From assembly GCA_036514635.1 (NCBI GenBank), contig DATBWU010000219.1, forward strand, positions 1 to 8,025: 8,025 bases of DNA, in the 5' to 3' direction. Source of the DNA: DASSFZ01 sp036514635 (GTDB taxonomy: Bacteria > Chloroflexota > Anaerolineae > Fen-1058). Under the pieces are notes generated by a model. That model had not been told where the DNA came from and searched no databases. It was given only the letters and a program-made list of their open reading frames with translations. Shown here piece by piece: positions 1 through 5,698 of the stretch; within the stretch, counting starts at the first letter, position 1; every line of letters starts with the position of its first letter. The position numbers were made by a program, and so were the translations under genes.

Positions 1-1
1 T

Positions 2-250
2 GGCGGGCCGGCCGGGCCAAGGGGCCGCTTCCAGGGCAAACCCAAGGTATGTCTGTTCTGTGTGGAGAAGGGCCAGCGTGTCGATTACAAGCAGGCCGAT
101 GTGCTGCGCCGTTTCGTCACCGACAGAGGCAAGATTCGCCCGCGCCGCCAGACCGGCACGTGCGCGCGCCATCAGCGGTTGCTGGCAGTGGCCGTGAAGC
201 GCGCCCGGCACCTGGCGCTGCTGCCATTCGCCAGCAGCGCGCTGCACTAA
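2..250 (+). CDS. rpsR: Small ribosomal subunit protein bS18 (5' end cut by window)
   Basis: This is the C-terminal 82 residues of ribosomal protein bS18, which binds 16S rRNA in the platform of the 30S subunit next to bS6. The frame is open from the left edge, so the true start lies outside the window. The visible part opens with a basic Gly/Arg-rich stretch, then the CLFC motif (visible residues 17-20) and later TCARHQR (C54, H57). Together these form the C-x2-C ... C-x2-H set seen in zinc-binding S18 variants. The conserved core VDYKQADVLRRFVTDRGKI and the Arg/Lys-rich stretch before the Cys-Ala-Arg-His motif are typical of the family. The TAA stop (248-250) shares bases with the left end of the inverted-repeat element that follows. 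The usual neighbours rpsF, ssb and rplI are not visible; rplI does not follow directly. Identification is confident. Confidence 0.96.
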   Translation, partial: GGPAGPRGRFQGKPKVCLFCVEKGQRVDYKQADVLRRFVTDRGKIRPRRQTGTCARHQRLLAVAVKRARHLALLPFASSALH

Positions 251-411
251 GCGCCTATCCGAAAACCCTCGGAGTGCGGGCTTTAGTCCGCTTCAGACGA
301 GGCAGGCTGACCCCACTCCGCTTGCCCATGTCCGCCGCTGTGCGGCGGTGGGCCGTTAGGCGCGCTACGGGGAGCCTGAGCCTGCACTCCAGTTCTCGGA
401 TAGGTTCTAAG
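247..411. mobile_element. MITE-like inverted-repeat element at the rpsR stop
   Basis: A segment of about 165 bp is bounded by imperfect terminal inverted repeats. The left arm at 254-266 (CCTATCCGAAAAC) matches the reverse complement of 392-404 at 12 of 13 positions. A second block, GGAGTGC (271-277), pairs perfectly with 384-390. The identical pentamer CTAAG lies just outside both ends (247-251 and 407-411) and could be a target duplication or part of a longer terminal repeat. Inside are two further hairpins: GCGGGC/GTCCGC around 277-292, and a perfect 7-bp stem at 332-338/342-348, extended by CCCA/TGGG after a 3-nt bulge. No transposase is encoded, so if mobile it would be non-autonomous. 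It could instead be a structured 3' element or terminator of the ribosomal operon, although no U-tract follows. The family is not recognised. Confidence 0.5.
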
Positions 412-448
412 TCGGCGCACTGCGCGGAACGACCATGTCAATAGTGAG

Positions 449-480
449 CCACAGGGCATAGGGCAACCTATGCCTTGTGG
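449..480 (+). promoter_or_regulatory. 14-bp hairpin with GCAA tetraloop upstream of the SurA-like gene
   Basis: Bases 449-462 pair with 467-480 as 14 contiguous base pairs, one of them a G-T(U) wobble (454/475), closed by the GNRA-type loop GCAA (463-466). The structure ends 17 nt before the ATG at 498. No run of T follows it, so it does not look like a classical intrinsic terminator. A weak GAGG (483-486) sits between hairpin and ATG. The stem may be a 5'-leader structure that protects the message or limits ribosome loading, or a processing site after the rpsR operon. The role is inferred; the structure itself is read directly from the sequence. Confidence 0.55.
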
Positions 481-497
481 CTGAGGTTCGACCTTTC

Positions 498-1712
498 ATG
501 TCCAAGAGTCCGCAGACCCCGCAACTTCCCAGAGAGTTGTCTCGAAAGTACCTGTCGCGCGCGGAGCGCGAGGCGCGCAAAACGCGCATTCTATTGCTCG
601 CCGTAGGAGGCGCACTCGCGCTGGCGATCCTGCTCATCGGCTTCGGCATATTCCGCGACAACGTCTTATTGCCGAATGAGCCGGTGGCGATTGTCGGCGA
701 TCAGCAGATCATGACCCGCGCGTTCTGGCAGCGTGTCCGGCTGGAACGGGAACAACTGATCAATCAATACGACTTCTATGTCAACCTTGGGCTGAGCGAT
801 AACGCGAATCAAATCGCGAGTGCGTTGATCCCGGAAAACGCGGCCAGTATTGGCTCACAGGTGATCGAACAGATGGTAGATGAAGAGGTGTATCGGCAGG
901 CGGCTCCGGAGTTGGGCGTGACGGTAACGGCGGATGAGCTAGACCGCTCGATCGAGGAAGCCTTCGGTTACTTTAGCGTCACGCCGACGCCCCAACCCGC
1001 CGACACGCCGGCCCCGACCTTCACGCCTTCGCCGACGATCACCGCCAGCGCGTCGCTGACGCCTACCACACCCACGCCGACTCTCACCCCGCAGCCAACG
1101 CCCACACCGGTCACGTTTGAGGGTTACCAGACATTGTACCGGGAGCGCCTGAATGACTTTTCGGCGCTGGGCTTCTCGGAGGCCGATTTCAGGCATTGGT
1201 GGGAGACACAGTTGATCGTGCAGGAAGTTCAGGACATCATCCAGAGTGATGTGCCCACCCGGACCGAGCAGGCGCAGTTCCGCTACATCGGCGCGGAAAC
1301 ACCACCCGCCATCGATGTGGTTCAGCAGGCTGTGGCGAAGGACGGCTTCGAGACGGTGTACGGGCAGGTGCTGTCGCAGACATTCACGATCACGAACGTG
1401 ACAGCGATCGAGTATCCGTATCTGGCAAAGTTCGATCTGGATACCTTGCCGCAGTTCGGACAGGAATTCACCGATGCGGTGTTCACGACACCCATCAGCA
1501 GCACGTTCGGGGTGATCACCAACACGGCCAATGCGCTCTATTACATCGGGCAGGTCGTCAATCGCGAGGTGCGCGACTTGGACCCCGATGCCTTGCAGCG
1601 GCTGAAGTCCAAAACACTCCAGGACTGGCTGAGTGAGCGCCGAACAAGGCTCAACGTTCAGGTACTGAGGTGGGAAGACCGCGTGCCGGCGGATCCGACT
1701 CTGGGCCAGTGA
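498..1712 (+). CDS. Membrane-anchored SurA/PpiC-like protein with Thr/Pro-rich insert
   Basis: The product is 404 residues from ATG 498. A basic N-terminus (SRKYLSRAEREARKTR) precedes one hydrophobic segment (about 31-52), giving a cytoplasmic N-terminus and an extracytoplasmic body. Residues 61-160 begin with EPVAIVGDQQIMTRAFWQ, like the start of SurA/PrsA N-terminal chaperone domains, and are helical in character. Residues 162-204 are a Thr/Pro-rich linker that splits the chaperone region; helix-like sequence resumes at 207-255. Residues 257-355 resemble a parvulin (PpiC) rotamase domain: AQFRYI takes the place of the usual R-H-I-L strand, and a TPISSTFGVI segment resembles the late domain motif. 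The usual GG-D-LG motif is absent, so isomerase activity is doubtful and a chaperone-like role is as likely. ATG 498 is preferred over the in-frame GTG at 477, which lies inside the hairpin stem. The gene ends just before a strong terminator. Confidence 0.82.
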   Translation: MSKSPQTPQLPRELSRKYLSRAEREARKTRILLLAVGGALALAILLIGFGIFRDNVLLPNEPVAIVGDQQIMTRAFWQRVRLEREQLINQYDFYVNLGLSDNANQIASALIPENAASIGSQVIEQMVDEEVYRQAAPELGVTVTADELDRSIEEAFGYFSVTPTPQPADTPAPTFTPSPTITASASLTPTTPTPTLTPQPTPTPVTFEGYQTLYRERLNDFSALGFSEADFRHWWETQLIVQEVQDIIQSDVPTRTEQAQFRYIGAETPPAIDVVQQAVAKDGFETVYGQVLSQTFTITNVTAIEYPYLAKFDLDTLPQFGQEFTDAVFTTPISSTFGVITNTANALYYIGQVVNREVRDLDPDALQRLKSKTLQDWLSERRTRLNVQVLRWEDRVPADPTLGQ

Positions 1713-1723
1713 GTCACGGGAAC

Positions 1724-1762
1724 AACCTCCCGCAGGTTCCAAGCCTGCGGGAGGTTTTGTTT
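1724..1762 (+). terminator. Intrinsic terminator of the SurA-like gene, possibly bidirectional
   Basis: A perfect 13-bp GC-rich stem (1724-1736 with 1744-1756) has a 7-nt loop and is followed by TTTTGTTT on the + strand, starting 12 nt after the TGA at 1710-1712. It lies between two convergent genes. Read from the minus strand, the same stem follows the LysM stop codon but has only TTGTT after it, so termination in that direction would be weaker. Confidence 0.9.
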
Positions 1763-2648
1763 ACTGCACTATGCCGGTGGGTGTCGCCGTCGGCTCGAAG
1801 GTGTCGGTCGCGGTGGGCGCCTGATCAATCGTCGGGGTTGGCGTCGGCGACTGAATGAGGATCGGCGTGTCCGACGGCGTCACGGCCGGCGTTGGCGTAT
1901 CCGTCGGCGTGTCCGATGGCAAGACGAACGTGGGCGATGGCGTGGGTGTGTCTGTGGCGATGGGCGTCGTCGTGCTCGTGCCGGTCGGCGACGGTGTCGG
2001 CGTCGGCGTTGCAGATGGGACGCGCGTCGGCGTGGGGATCGGGTAACGCGGCAGGTACAGCCGCTGGCCGATCTTGATGGTATCGCTGTCCAGGCAGTTG
2101 GCCTGCTTGATCGCGTTCACGCTCGTGCCAGTCGCCCGCGCCAGCGAGGTGAGTGTATCGCCGGGCTGGACGATGTATACCACCCAGCCGACAGGCGGGC
2201 CGCAGACGACAGACGTCGGCCCCGGCGTGACGAGAACAGTAGCCGTTAGTGTTGGCGTCGGCGGCGCGGGCACGTAGAGCACCTGGCCCGGCTGCACTAC
2301 GGGATCGATCAGGCAGTTGAAGACCTGGAGCTGGATCGGATCGATGGCGTACTCCATGGCGATGCCGGCGAGGGTTTCGCCGCCGGTCACCACGTGATCG
2401 ATCCAGCCATTCGGGCGCGGACAGGTTCCGGCGGGGACGAGCGTCGGCGTGTCGGTTGCAGTTGCCTCGAGTGGAGTCGCGGGTCGCGGTGTGGCCGTCG
2501 CGCTGGGCGACCCGGCACTCGTCGGAATCGGCGAGGCCCGGAAGGCGAGGTTGAGATCGCCTGCCGAAAGGAGCAGACCACCCGCGATCAGCGCGATGAC
2601 GATCGCGCCGCCGATCACGCCTCCGAGAAACTGACGCCACACGCTCAC
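1761..2648 (-). CDS. Membrane-anchored double-LysM protein with Thr/Pro-rich tail
   Basis: The product is 295 residues. One N-terminal transmembrane segment (about 10-30) is followed by a Thr/Pro/Ala linker (39-73). Two LysM repeats follow, at about 83-127 and 156-200, each with the V-x-x-G-(E/D)-T-L signature, an N-C-L segment and a closing G-Q-x-L-Y-(V/L)-P. LysM domains bind N-acetylglucosamine-containing glycans such as peptidoglycan, so an envelope location is expected. Each repeat carries a cysteine pair with identical spacing (C76/C112 and C149/C185), suggesting one disulfide per repeat and an internal duplication. Residues 204-290 are almost entirely Thr, Pro, Ser, Ala and Asp, with no domain and no sorting motif visible. 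The GTG start is preceded by GGAGG with a 6-nt gap, and its GTGA overlaps the stop of the upstream kinase-like gene, indicating translational coupling. No catalytic domain is seen, so a binding or scaffolding role is inferred. Confidence 0.87.
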   Translation of the reverse strand: MSVWRQFLGGVIGGAIVIALIAGGLLLSAGDLNLAFRASPIPTSAGSPSATATPRPATPLEATATDTPTLVPAGTCPRPNGWIDHVVTGGETLAGIAMEYAIDPIQLQVFNCLIDPVVQPGQVLYVPAPPTPTLTATVLVTPGPTSVVCGPPVGWVVYIVQPGDTLTSLARATGTSVNAIKQANCLDSDTIKIGQRLYLPRYPIPTPTRVPSATPTPTPSPTGTSTTTPIATDTPTPSPTFVLPSDTPTDTPTPAVTPSDTPILIQSPTPTPTIDQAPTATDTFEPTATPTGIVQ

Positions 2649-5380
2649 GCGCCGCCTCCGCTGCCGTTCATCGATCCGGCGACCGGCATGATGAACGTGA
2701 AGGTGGAGCCTTTGCCCATTTCACTGTCCACCCAGATACGGCCCCCATGCGCTTCAACCAGCGCGCGAGCGATCGACATGCCCACACCCGTTTCGCCCAG
2801 CCCCTGAATCAGCGGATTATCGGCTCGATACAATCGATTGAACACGCGCTGCCGATCTTGAGGGTCGATGCCGCCGCCGCAGTCGGTGACGCTGATCAAT
2901 ACGAAGTCGGGCGCTTCCGGGTTCGTGTGCGCGCCGACGACAACCTGGCCGCCCTGCGGCGTGACGCTGCTGGCATTCGACAACAGGTGCGACAGAATCT
3001 GATACACGTTGTCATGGTCGGCCTGAATCTTGGGCAGGCTCTCGTCGAGGTCGAGCTGGATGGTGATGCCGCGCTCGCGATACTGCGCCGACGAGCCCAT
3101 GATGGCTTCCTCGATCACCTCGATGGCGTCGATCGGCTCCGGCTCCAGCTTGACTTTGCCGGTGTCGATGGCCGTCACGCCGATCAGATCGTTCAACAAT
3201 CCCCCCATGCGCTCGACGTTGGCCTTGACGCGCTGCAAGAACTGGCGCTGCATCGCGCCGAGGATGCCCACCGATTCACCCAGCAGCAGGTCGGTGTAGC
3301 CGTTGATCGACGTCATGGGGGTGCGCAGCTCCTGCGCGATCGAGGCGATGACTTCCTCGCGCTGCGCGCCGATCTGCGTCGCCTCGCCGCTGAGCGTGAT
3401 GAGCAGGCCGTTGAAAGTGTCGCCCGTCCCGTCCTGGAACGGCACAAGCTCCGCGTGAAGCGGCCGGCCGTTGGCCGTGACCTCGAAGCGATACGGCGGC
3501 TCGCCGGCGGCGGACAGGTCGGGTGTGTGCGTGAGCAGGTCGAGCGCTTCGCGCCAGCGCGGATCGCTCAATACGTTGTGAATGGGCTGGCCGATTAGCC
3601 CGCTGCGCGGACGGCCAATCAGATGCAGCGCCTGATCGCTGACGATGGTGACTCGGCCCAACGTATCGCTGACGATGACGCCCGGTTCGCCGCGATCGAC
3701 CGGCGAGGCCGCGCCCTGGGCCGTTACGGACTGGCGTTCCATTTCGTCGCGCAGGCTGGTGATCTGTTGCTGCGCGTGCTTGAGTTGCATTTCGAGCGCT
3801 TGTTGCAGCGAGTTCAACTGCGTGATCTCTTCGCGCGCCTCGCGCAGCTGTGTGTCCAGCGCCGCGCGTTCCTGGGCCAGTTGCCCGGCTTTCTCTTCCC
3901 ATGCCGCCGCATTGCGCATCGACGAGGTATCGGCTTCCTGCGCCTGAATGAACGCGGCCAGTTCCTGCGCCCGCCGGGTGGCGTGCTCGGCGCGCCGTTC
4001 GGCTTCGGCCAGCTGGCTCGTCAGCCGCGAGGCTTCGCTCTGGGTCTGTTGGGATGCGCCGACCAGTGCGGCGCGCTGCGCGTTGAGCTCGACGCTCTGC
4101 TGGCGCACCGTCTCGGAGAGTTCGGTTGCGCGCCGTTGTAGCGATTCGATCTGGCGCGTGTTGGCGAGGACCGCACTGAGCAGGTCGGCGAAGGTGCGCG
4201 CCTGTTGGGATTCGATCAGGCTGAAGGCGCGTCCACTGCCGGGGTTGCCCAGCAGCAAAACACCCAACACATTCTCTTCGGTGATGAGCGGCTGAATCAT
4301 CAATGGGCCGGGCACAAATGATCCGAGCAGGCCGAACAACCCGGACACATCGGCGGCGTTATCCTGCGGCCCGACGATCACCGCGCGGCGCCGATCGATC
4401 GCGCGTTTCACGATGGGCTGCTCTTCGAGCGCGAAGAGTGCGCCGGGCGTGGGCGCTGCGCCGGGATGATGAATCGCGGCCAGCTCGACCAGATTGCTCG
4501 ACGAACCCGGCAGGCCGATGGCGGCCAGATCGGCGTGCAGGTGCGTAGCGACCGCCGCGCACACTTTCTGGAGCGTGAGCTGCAAATCGGCGCTCCCGCC
4601 GACCTGGCGGATCGCGTCGATCACCGGCCAGGGATCGGACACGCCGGGGATCATCTGCGCCACGCGCTCTGCTTTAGGCACCAGTTCCGGGCGCGTGTCG
4701 ATGTACCCGCGATACACCGTGGCGGCGAGCAGTGGATACGCGGCGAGCTGCGCGAAGCGCACCCAGGCGGCGAAGTCGGTCGCCAGGTCCGGCACGACCG
4801 CCTGCAAGGTGTGCCCGGCGGCCAGGATGGCGAAGGCGATGAAGACGTAAGCCCATTGGCCCCGCCGTCGCAGAAGCGCCGCAAGCGCGGCGAACGCCGC
4901 GAGCACCGCCGATCCGATTTCCCAGCCCAGGTCCTGCTCGGTGTAGGTGACCGTCGATTGCTGGCTGACGGCATACCACATCGGCGCGAGGGCGGCATAG
5001 ATGATGAATCCGGCGGCGACGCTGACGCCGGCAATCAGCAGGCCGAGGCGCTGCGTGTCGATCAGCAGCGGGACGAAGGCGAGGGCCAGGAGCGCGAGGC
5101 TGGCAAGATCGATGAAGCGCTCCAGCGGCGGCAGGATGCTGCGCGGCGGAAAGACACCGCTCGACTCGAGCAGCGCGGCAACCATCAGAATCACGCGGCC
5201 CAGCAGCACGCCGCCCGCCGCCCAGTGCAGGCGCGGGAACGGCTCAGCTGATCCGCGTGCGCGCACCTGCCCTATCGCCGCGTACAGCATGAACATCAGC
5301 GCGAAGAGCGTGATCAGGTGAAAGACCAGGCTCCCCGGCGGCTGAGTCAACAGGTTGAGAATTTGGGCCAACGATTGCAT
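2645..5380 (-). CDS. 7-TM GAF-PAS sensor histidine-kinase-like protein lacking the H-box histidine
   Basis: The product is 911 residues from ATG 5380. In order: about seven hydrophobic segments (roughly 16-38, 54-72, 89-107, 112-131, 152-170, 175-194, 207-224); a GAF-like domain (about 265-405); a long Gln/Glu/Ala-rich coiled coil (405-548); a PAS-like domain (about 565-665); a HisKA-like dimerisation region (672-740); and a HATPase_c domain (785-902). ATP-binding motifs are mostly kept: N802 in HLLSNAS, D833-C-G-G-G-I (G1), an F-box around 847, and ETGVGMSI (G2). The H-box reads SIAQELRTPMTSI: Gln683 (codon CAG at 3332-3334) stands where the phosphorylated histidine normally is. The first Asn of the N-box (NLLxNA) is also replaced, by His798. 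Classical autophosphorylation at that site is therefore not possible, and it may be a pseudokinase or regulatory partner. The start at 5380 is chosen for GGAG with 7-nt spacing; ATG 5407 is an alternative. No response regulator is present in the window. Confidence 0.9.
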   Translation of the reverse strand: MQSLAQILNLLTQPPGSLVFHLITLFALMFMLYAAIGQVRARGSAEPFPRLHWAAGGVLLGRVILMVAALLESSGVFPPRSILPPLERFIDLASLALLALAFVPLLIDTQRLGLLIAGVSVAAGFIIYAALAPMWYAVSQQSTVTYTEQDLGWEIGSAVLAAFAALAALLRRRGQWAYVFIAFAILAAGHTLQAVVPDLATDFAAWVRFAQLAAYPLLAATVYRGYIDTRPELVPKAERVAQMIPGVSDPWPVIDAIRQVGGSADLQLTLQKVCAAVATHLHADLAAIGLPGSSSNLVELAAIHHPGAAPTPGALFALEEQPIVKRAIDRRRAVIVGPQDNAADVSGLFGLLGSFVPGPLMIQPLITEENVLGVLLLGNPGSGRAFSLIESQQARTFADLLSAVLANTRQIESLQRRATELSETVRQQSVELNAQRAALVGASQQTQSEASRLTSQLAEAERRAEHATRRAQELAAFIQAQEADTSSMRNAAAWEEKAGQLAQERAALDTQLREAREEITQLNSLQQALEMQLKHAQQQITSLRDEMERQSVTAQGAASPVDRGEPGVIVSDTLGRVTIVSDQALHLIGRPRSGLIGQPIHNVLSDPRWREALDLLTHTPDLSAAGEPPYRFEVTANGRPLHAELVPFQDGTGDTFNGLLITLSGEATQIGAQREEVIASIAQELRTPMTSINGYTDLLLGESVGILGAMQRQFLQRVKANVERMGGLLNDLIGVTAIDTGKVKLEPEPIDAIEVIEEAIMGSSAQYRERGITIQLDLDESLPKIQADHDNVYQILSHLLSNASSVTPQGGQVVVGAHTNPEAPDFVLISVTDCGGGIDPQDRQRVFNRLYRADNPLIQGLGETGVGMSIARALVEAHGGRIWVDSEMGKGSTFTFIMPVAGSMNGSGGGA
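2655..2659 (-). promoter_or_regulatory. Shine-Dalgarno GGAGG for the LysM gene
   Basis: On the minus strand GGAGG lies 6 nt before the GTG at 2648, inside the last codons (Gly/Ser-rich tail) of the upstream kinase-like gene. It fixes the GTG start and, with the 4-nt GTGA overlap, supports coupled translation. Confidence 0.75.
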
Positions 5381-5383
5381 AGC

Positions 5384-5396
5384 GCGGCTCCGCCGC
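5384..5396 (-). promoter_or_regulatory. Shine-Dalgarno inside a small hairpin before the kinase-like gene
   Basis: On the minus strand GGAG (5388-5391) lies 7 nt before ATG 5380 and decides that start. It sits in GCGGC-GGA-GCCGC, a possible 5-bp stem with a 3-nt loop (5384-5388 with 5392-5396), so the ribosome site could be partly hidden. The structure is short and may be chance in GC-rich DNA. Confidence 0.45.
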
Positions 5397-5410
5397 AGCC
5401 AAAACATCAG

Positions 5411-5636
5411 TTCCACGAACACGAAAGGGCTGAATAAGTGCTTCAGGGAGATCGGTGCAACGAATCCACAACGGATAACCGGATACGACCTGCGCGCCAC
5501 ACCCCGATCGCGGATTCGCTTACGGGAGCACTGCACCGCATGTGTCTGTTGCCCATCCGTTGCCTCGGCGCGGCCTGCCCCAGCACACACAAATAAACAC
5601 GCATTCGTGCGGATTTGTGTTATTCGTGGATCGAAA
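5411..5636. repeat. Inverted-repeat-bounded segment in the leader of the kinase-like operon
   Basis: The intergenic stretch between the kinase-like gene and purB (5381-5698, 318 bp) has no convincing gene. Within it, TCCACGAA-CACGAAA at 5412-5426 matches the reverse complement of 5613-5630 (TCCACGAATAACACAAAT) with a 3-nt gap and one internal mismatch, so two related sequences face each other about 200 bp apart. From memory, motifs of the kind ATTCGTGTTATTCGTGG recur between genes in several environmental bacterial lineages, so this may be a dispersed element; no search was possible. The interior has no obvious coding or RNA-gene signature. Confidence 0.35.
5587..5620 (-). other. Nested hairpin in the 5' leader
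   Basis: ACACAAAT (5587-5594) pairs perfectly with ATTTGTGT (5613-5620), and inside it CACG (5598-5601) pairs with CGTG (5606-5609) around a CATT loop. A symmetric 3x3 internal loop separates the stems. It lies about 30 nt downstream of the minus-strand -10 box, so it would form near the 5' end of the kinase-like operon's transcript. No U-run follows. Confidence 0.45.
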
Positions 5637-5648
5637 CCCTTGCCTGGA

Positions 5649-5677
5649 ATTATACAACGAGGCGGCAGGGGAAACAA
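5649..5677 (-). promoter_or_regulatory. SigA-type promoter for the kinase-like/LysM operon
   Basis: Read on the minus strand: a -35 box TTGTTT (5672-5677), a 17-nt spacer (5655-5671) and a perfect -10 box TATAAT (5649-5654). Spacer length and -10 match the housekeeping consensus; the -35 matches TTGACA at 3 of 6 positions. It lies 22 nt past the purB stop. Transcription would start near 5642, giving a 5' leader of about 260 nt before ATG 5380. No terminator is visible between purB and this promoter, so read-through from purA-purB is also possible. Confidence 0.72.
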
Positions 5678-5698
5678 TTACGGTTGGGTGTCGAGGCT

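Noticed and set aside
436..441. TTGACA on the minus strand as a -35 box
   Set aside because: No -10-like hexamer occurs 16-18 nt further along (the sequence there is GC-rich, around GCGCCG), and there is no minus-strand gene for it to serve before the window edge.
477..497. GTG 477 as start of the SurA-like gene
   Set aside because: The codon lies inside the right arm of the 14-bp hairpin and has no good ribosome site before it. The extra seven residues (MAEVRPF) look unrelated to a membrane-protein N-terminus, whereas ATG 498 has a weak GAGG upstream.
939..1742. Antisense ORFs over the SurA-like, kinase-like and LysM genes (for example 939-1742, 2747-3598, 4466-5251)
   Set aside because: Each lies opposite a gene with clear domains. 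Their open length is explained by high GC, and their products are rich in Arg, Gly, His and Asp without recognisable motifs.
1790..2040. Repetitive GTCGGCGTCGGC-type DNA as a tandem repeat or CRISPR-like array
   Set aside because: The units are irregular and follow the codons of the Thr/Pro-rich tail of the LysM protein; there are no constant repeats with unique spacers.
5381..5677. N-terminal extension of the kinase-like protein up to 5677 (1010 residues)
   Set aside because: The extra 99 residues are Arg/Cys-rich without a domain, cover the -10/-35 promoter and the inverted repeats, and a clear GGAG precedes ATG 5380.
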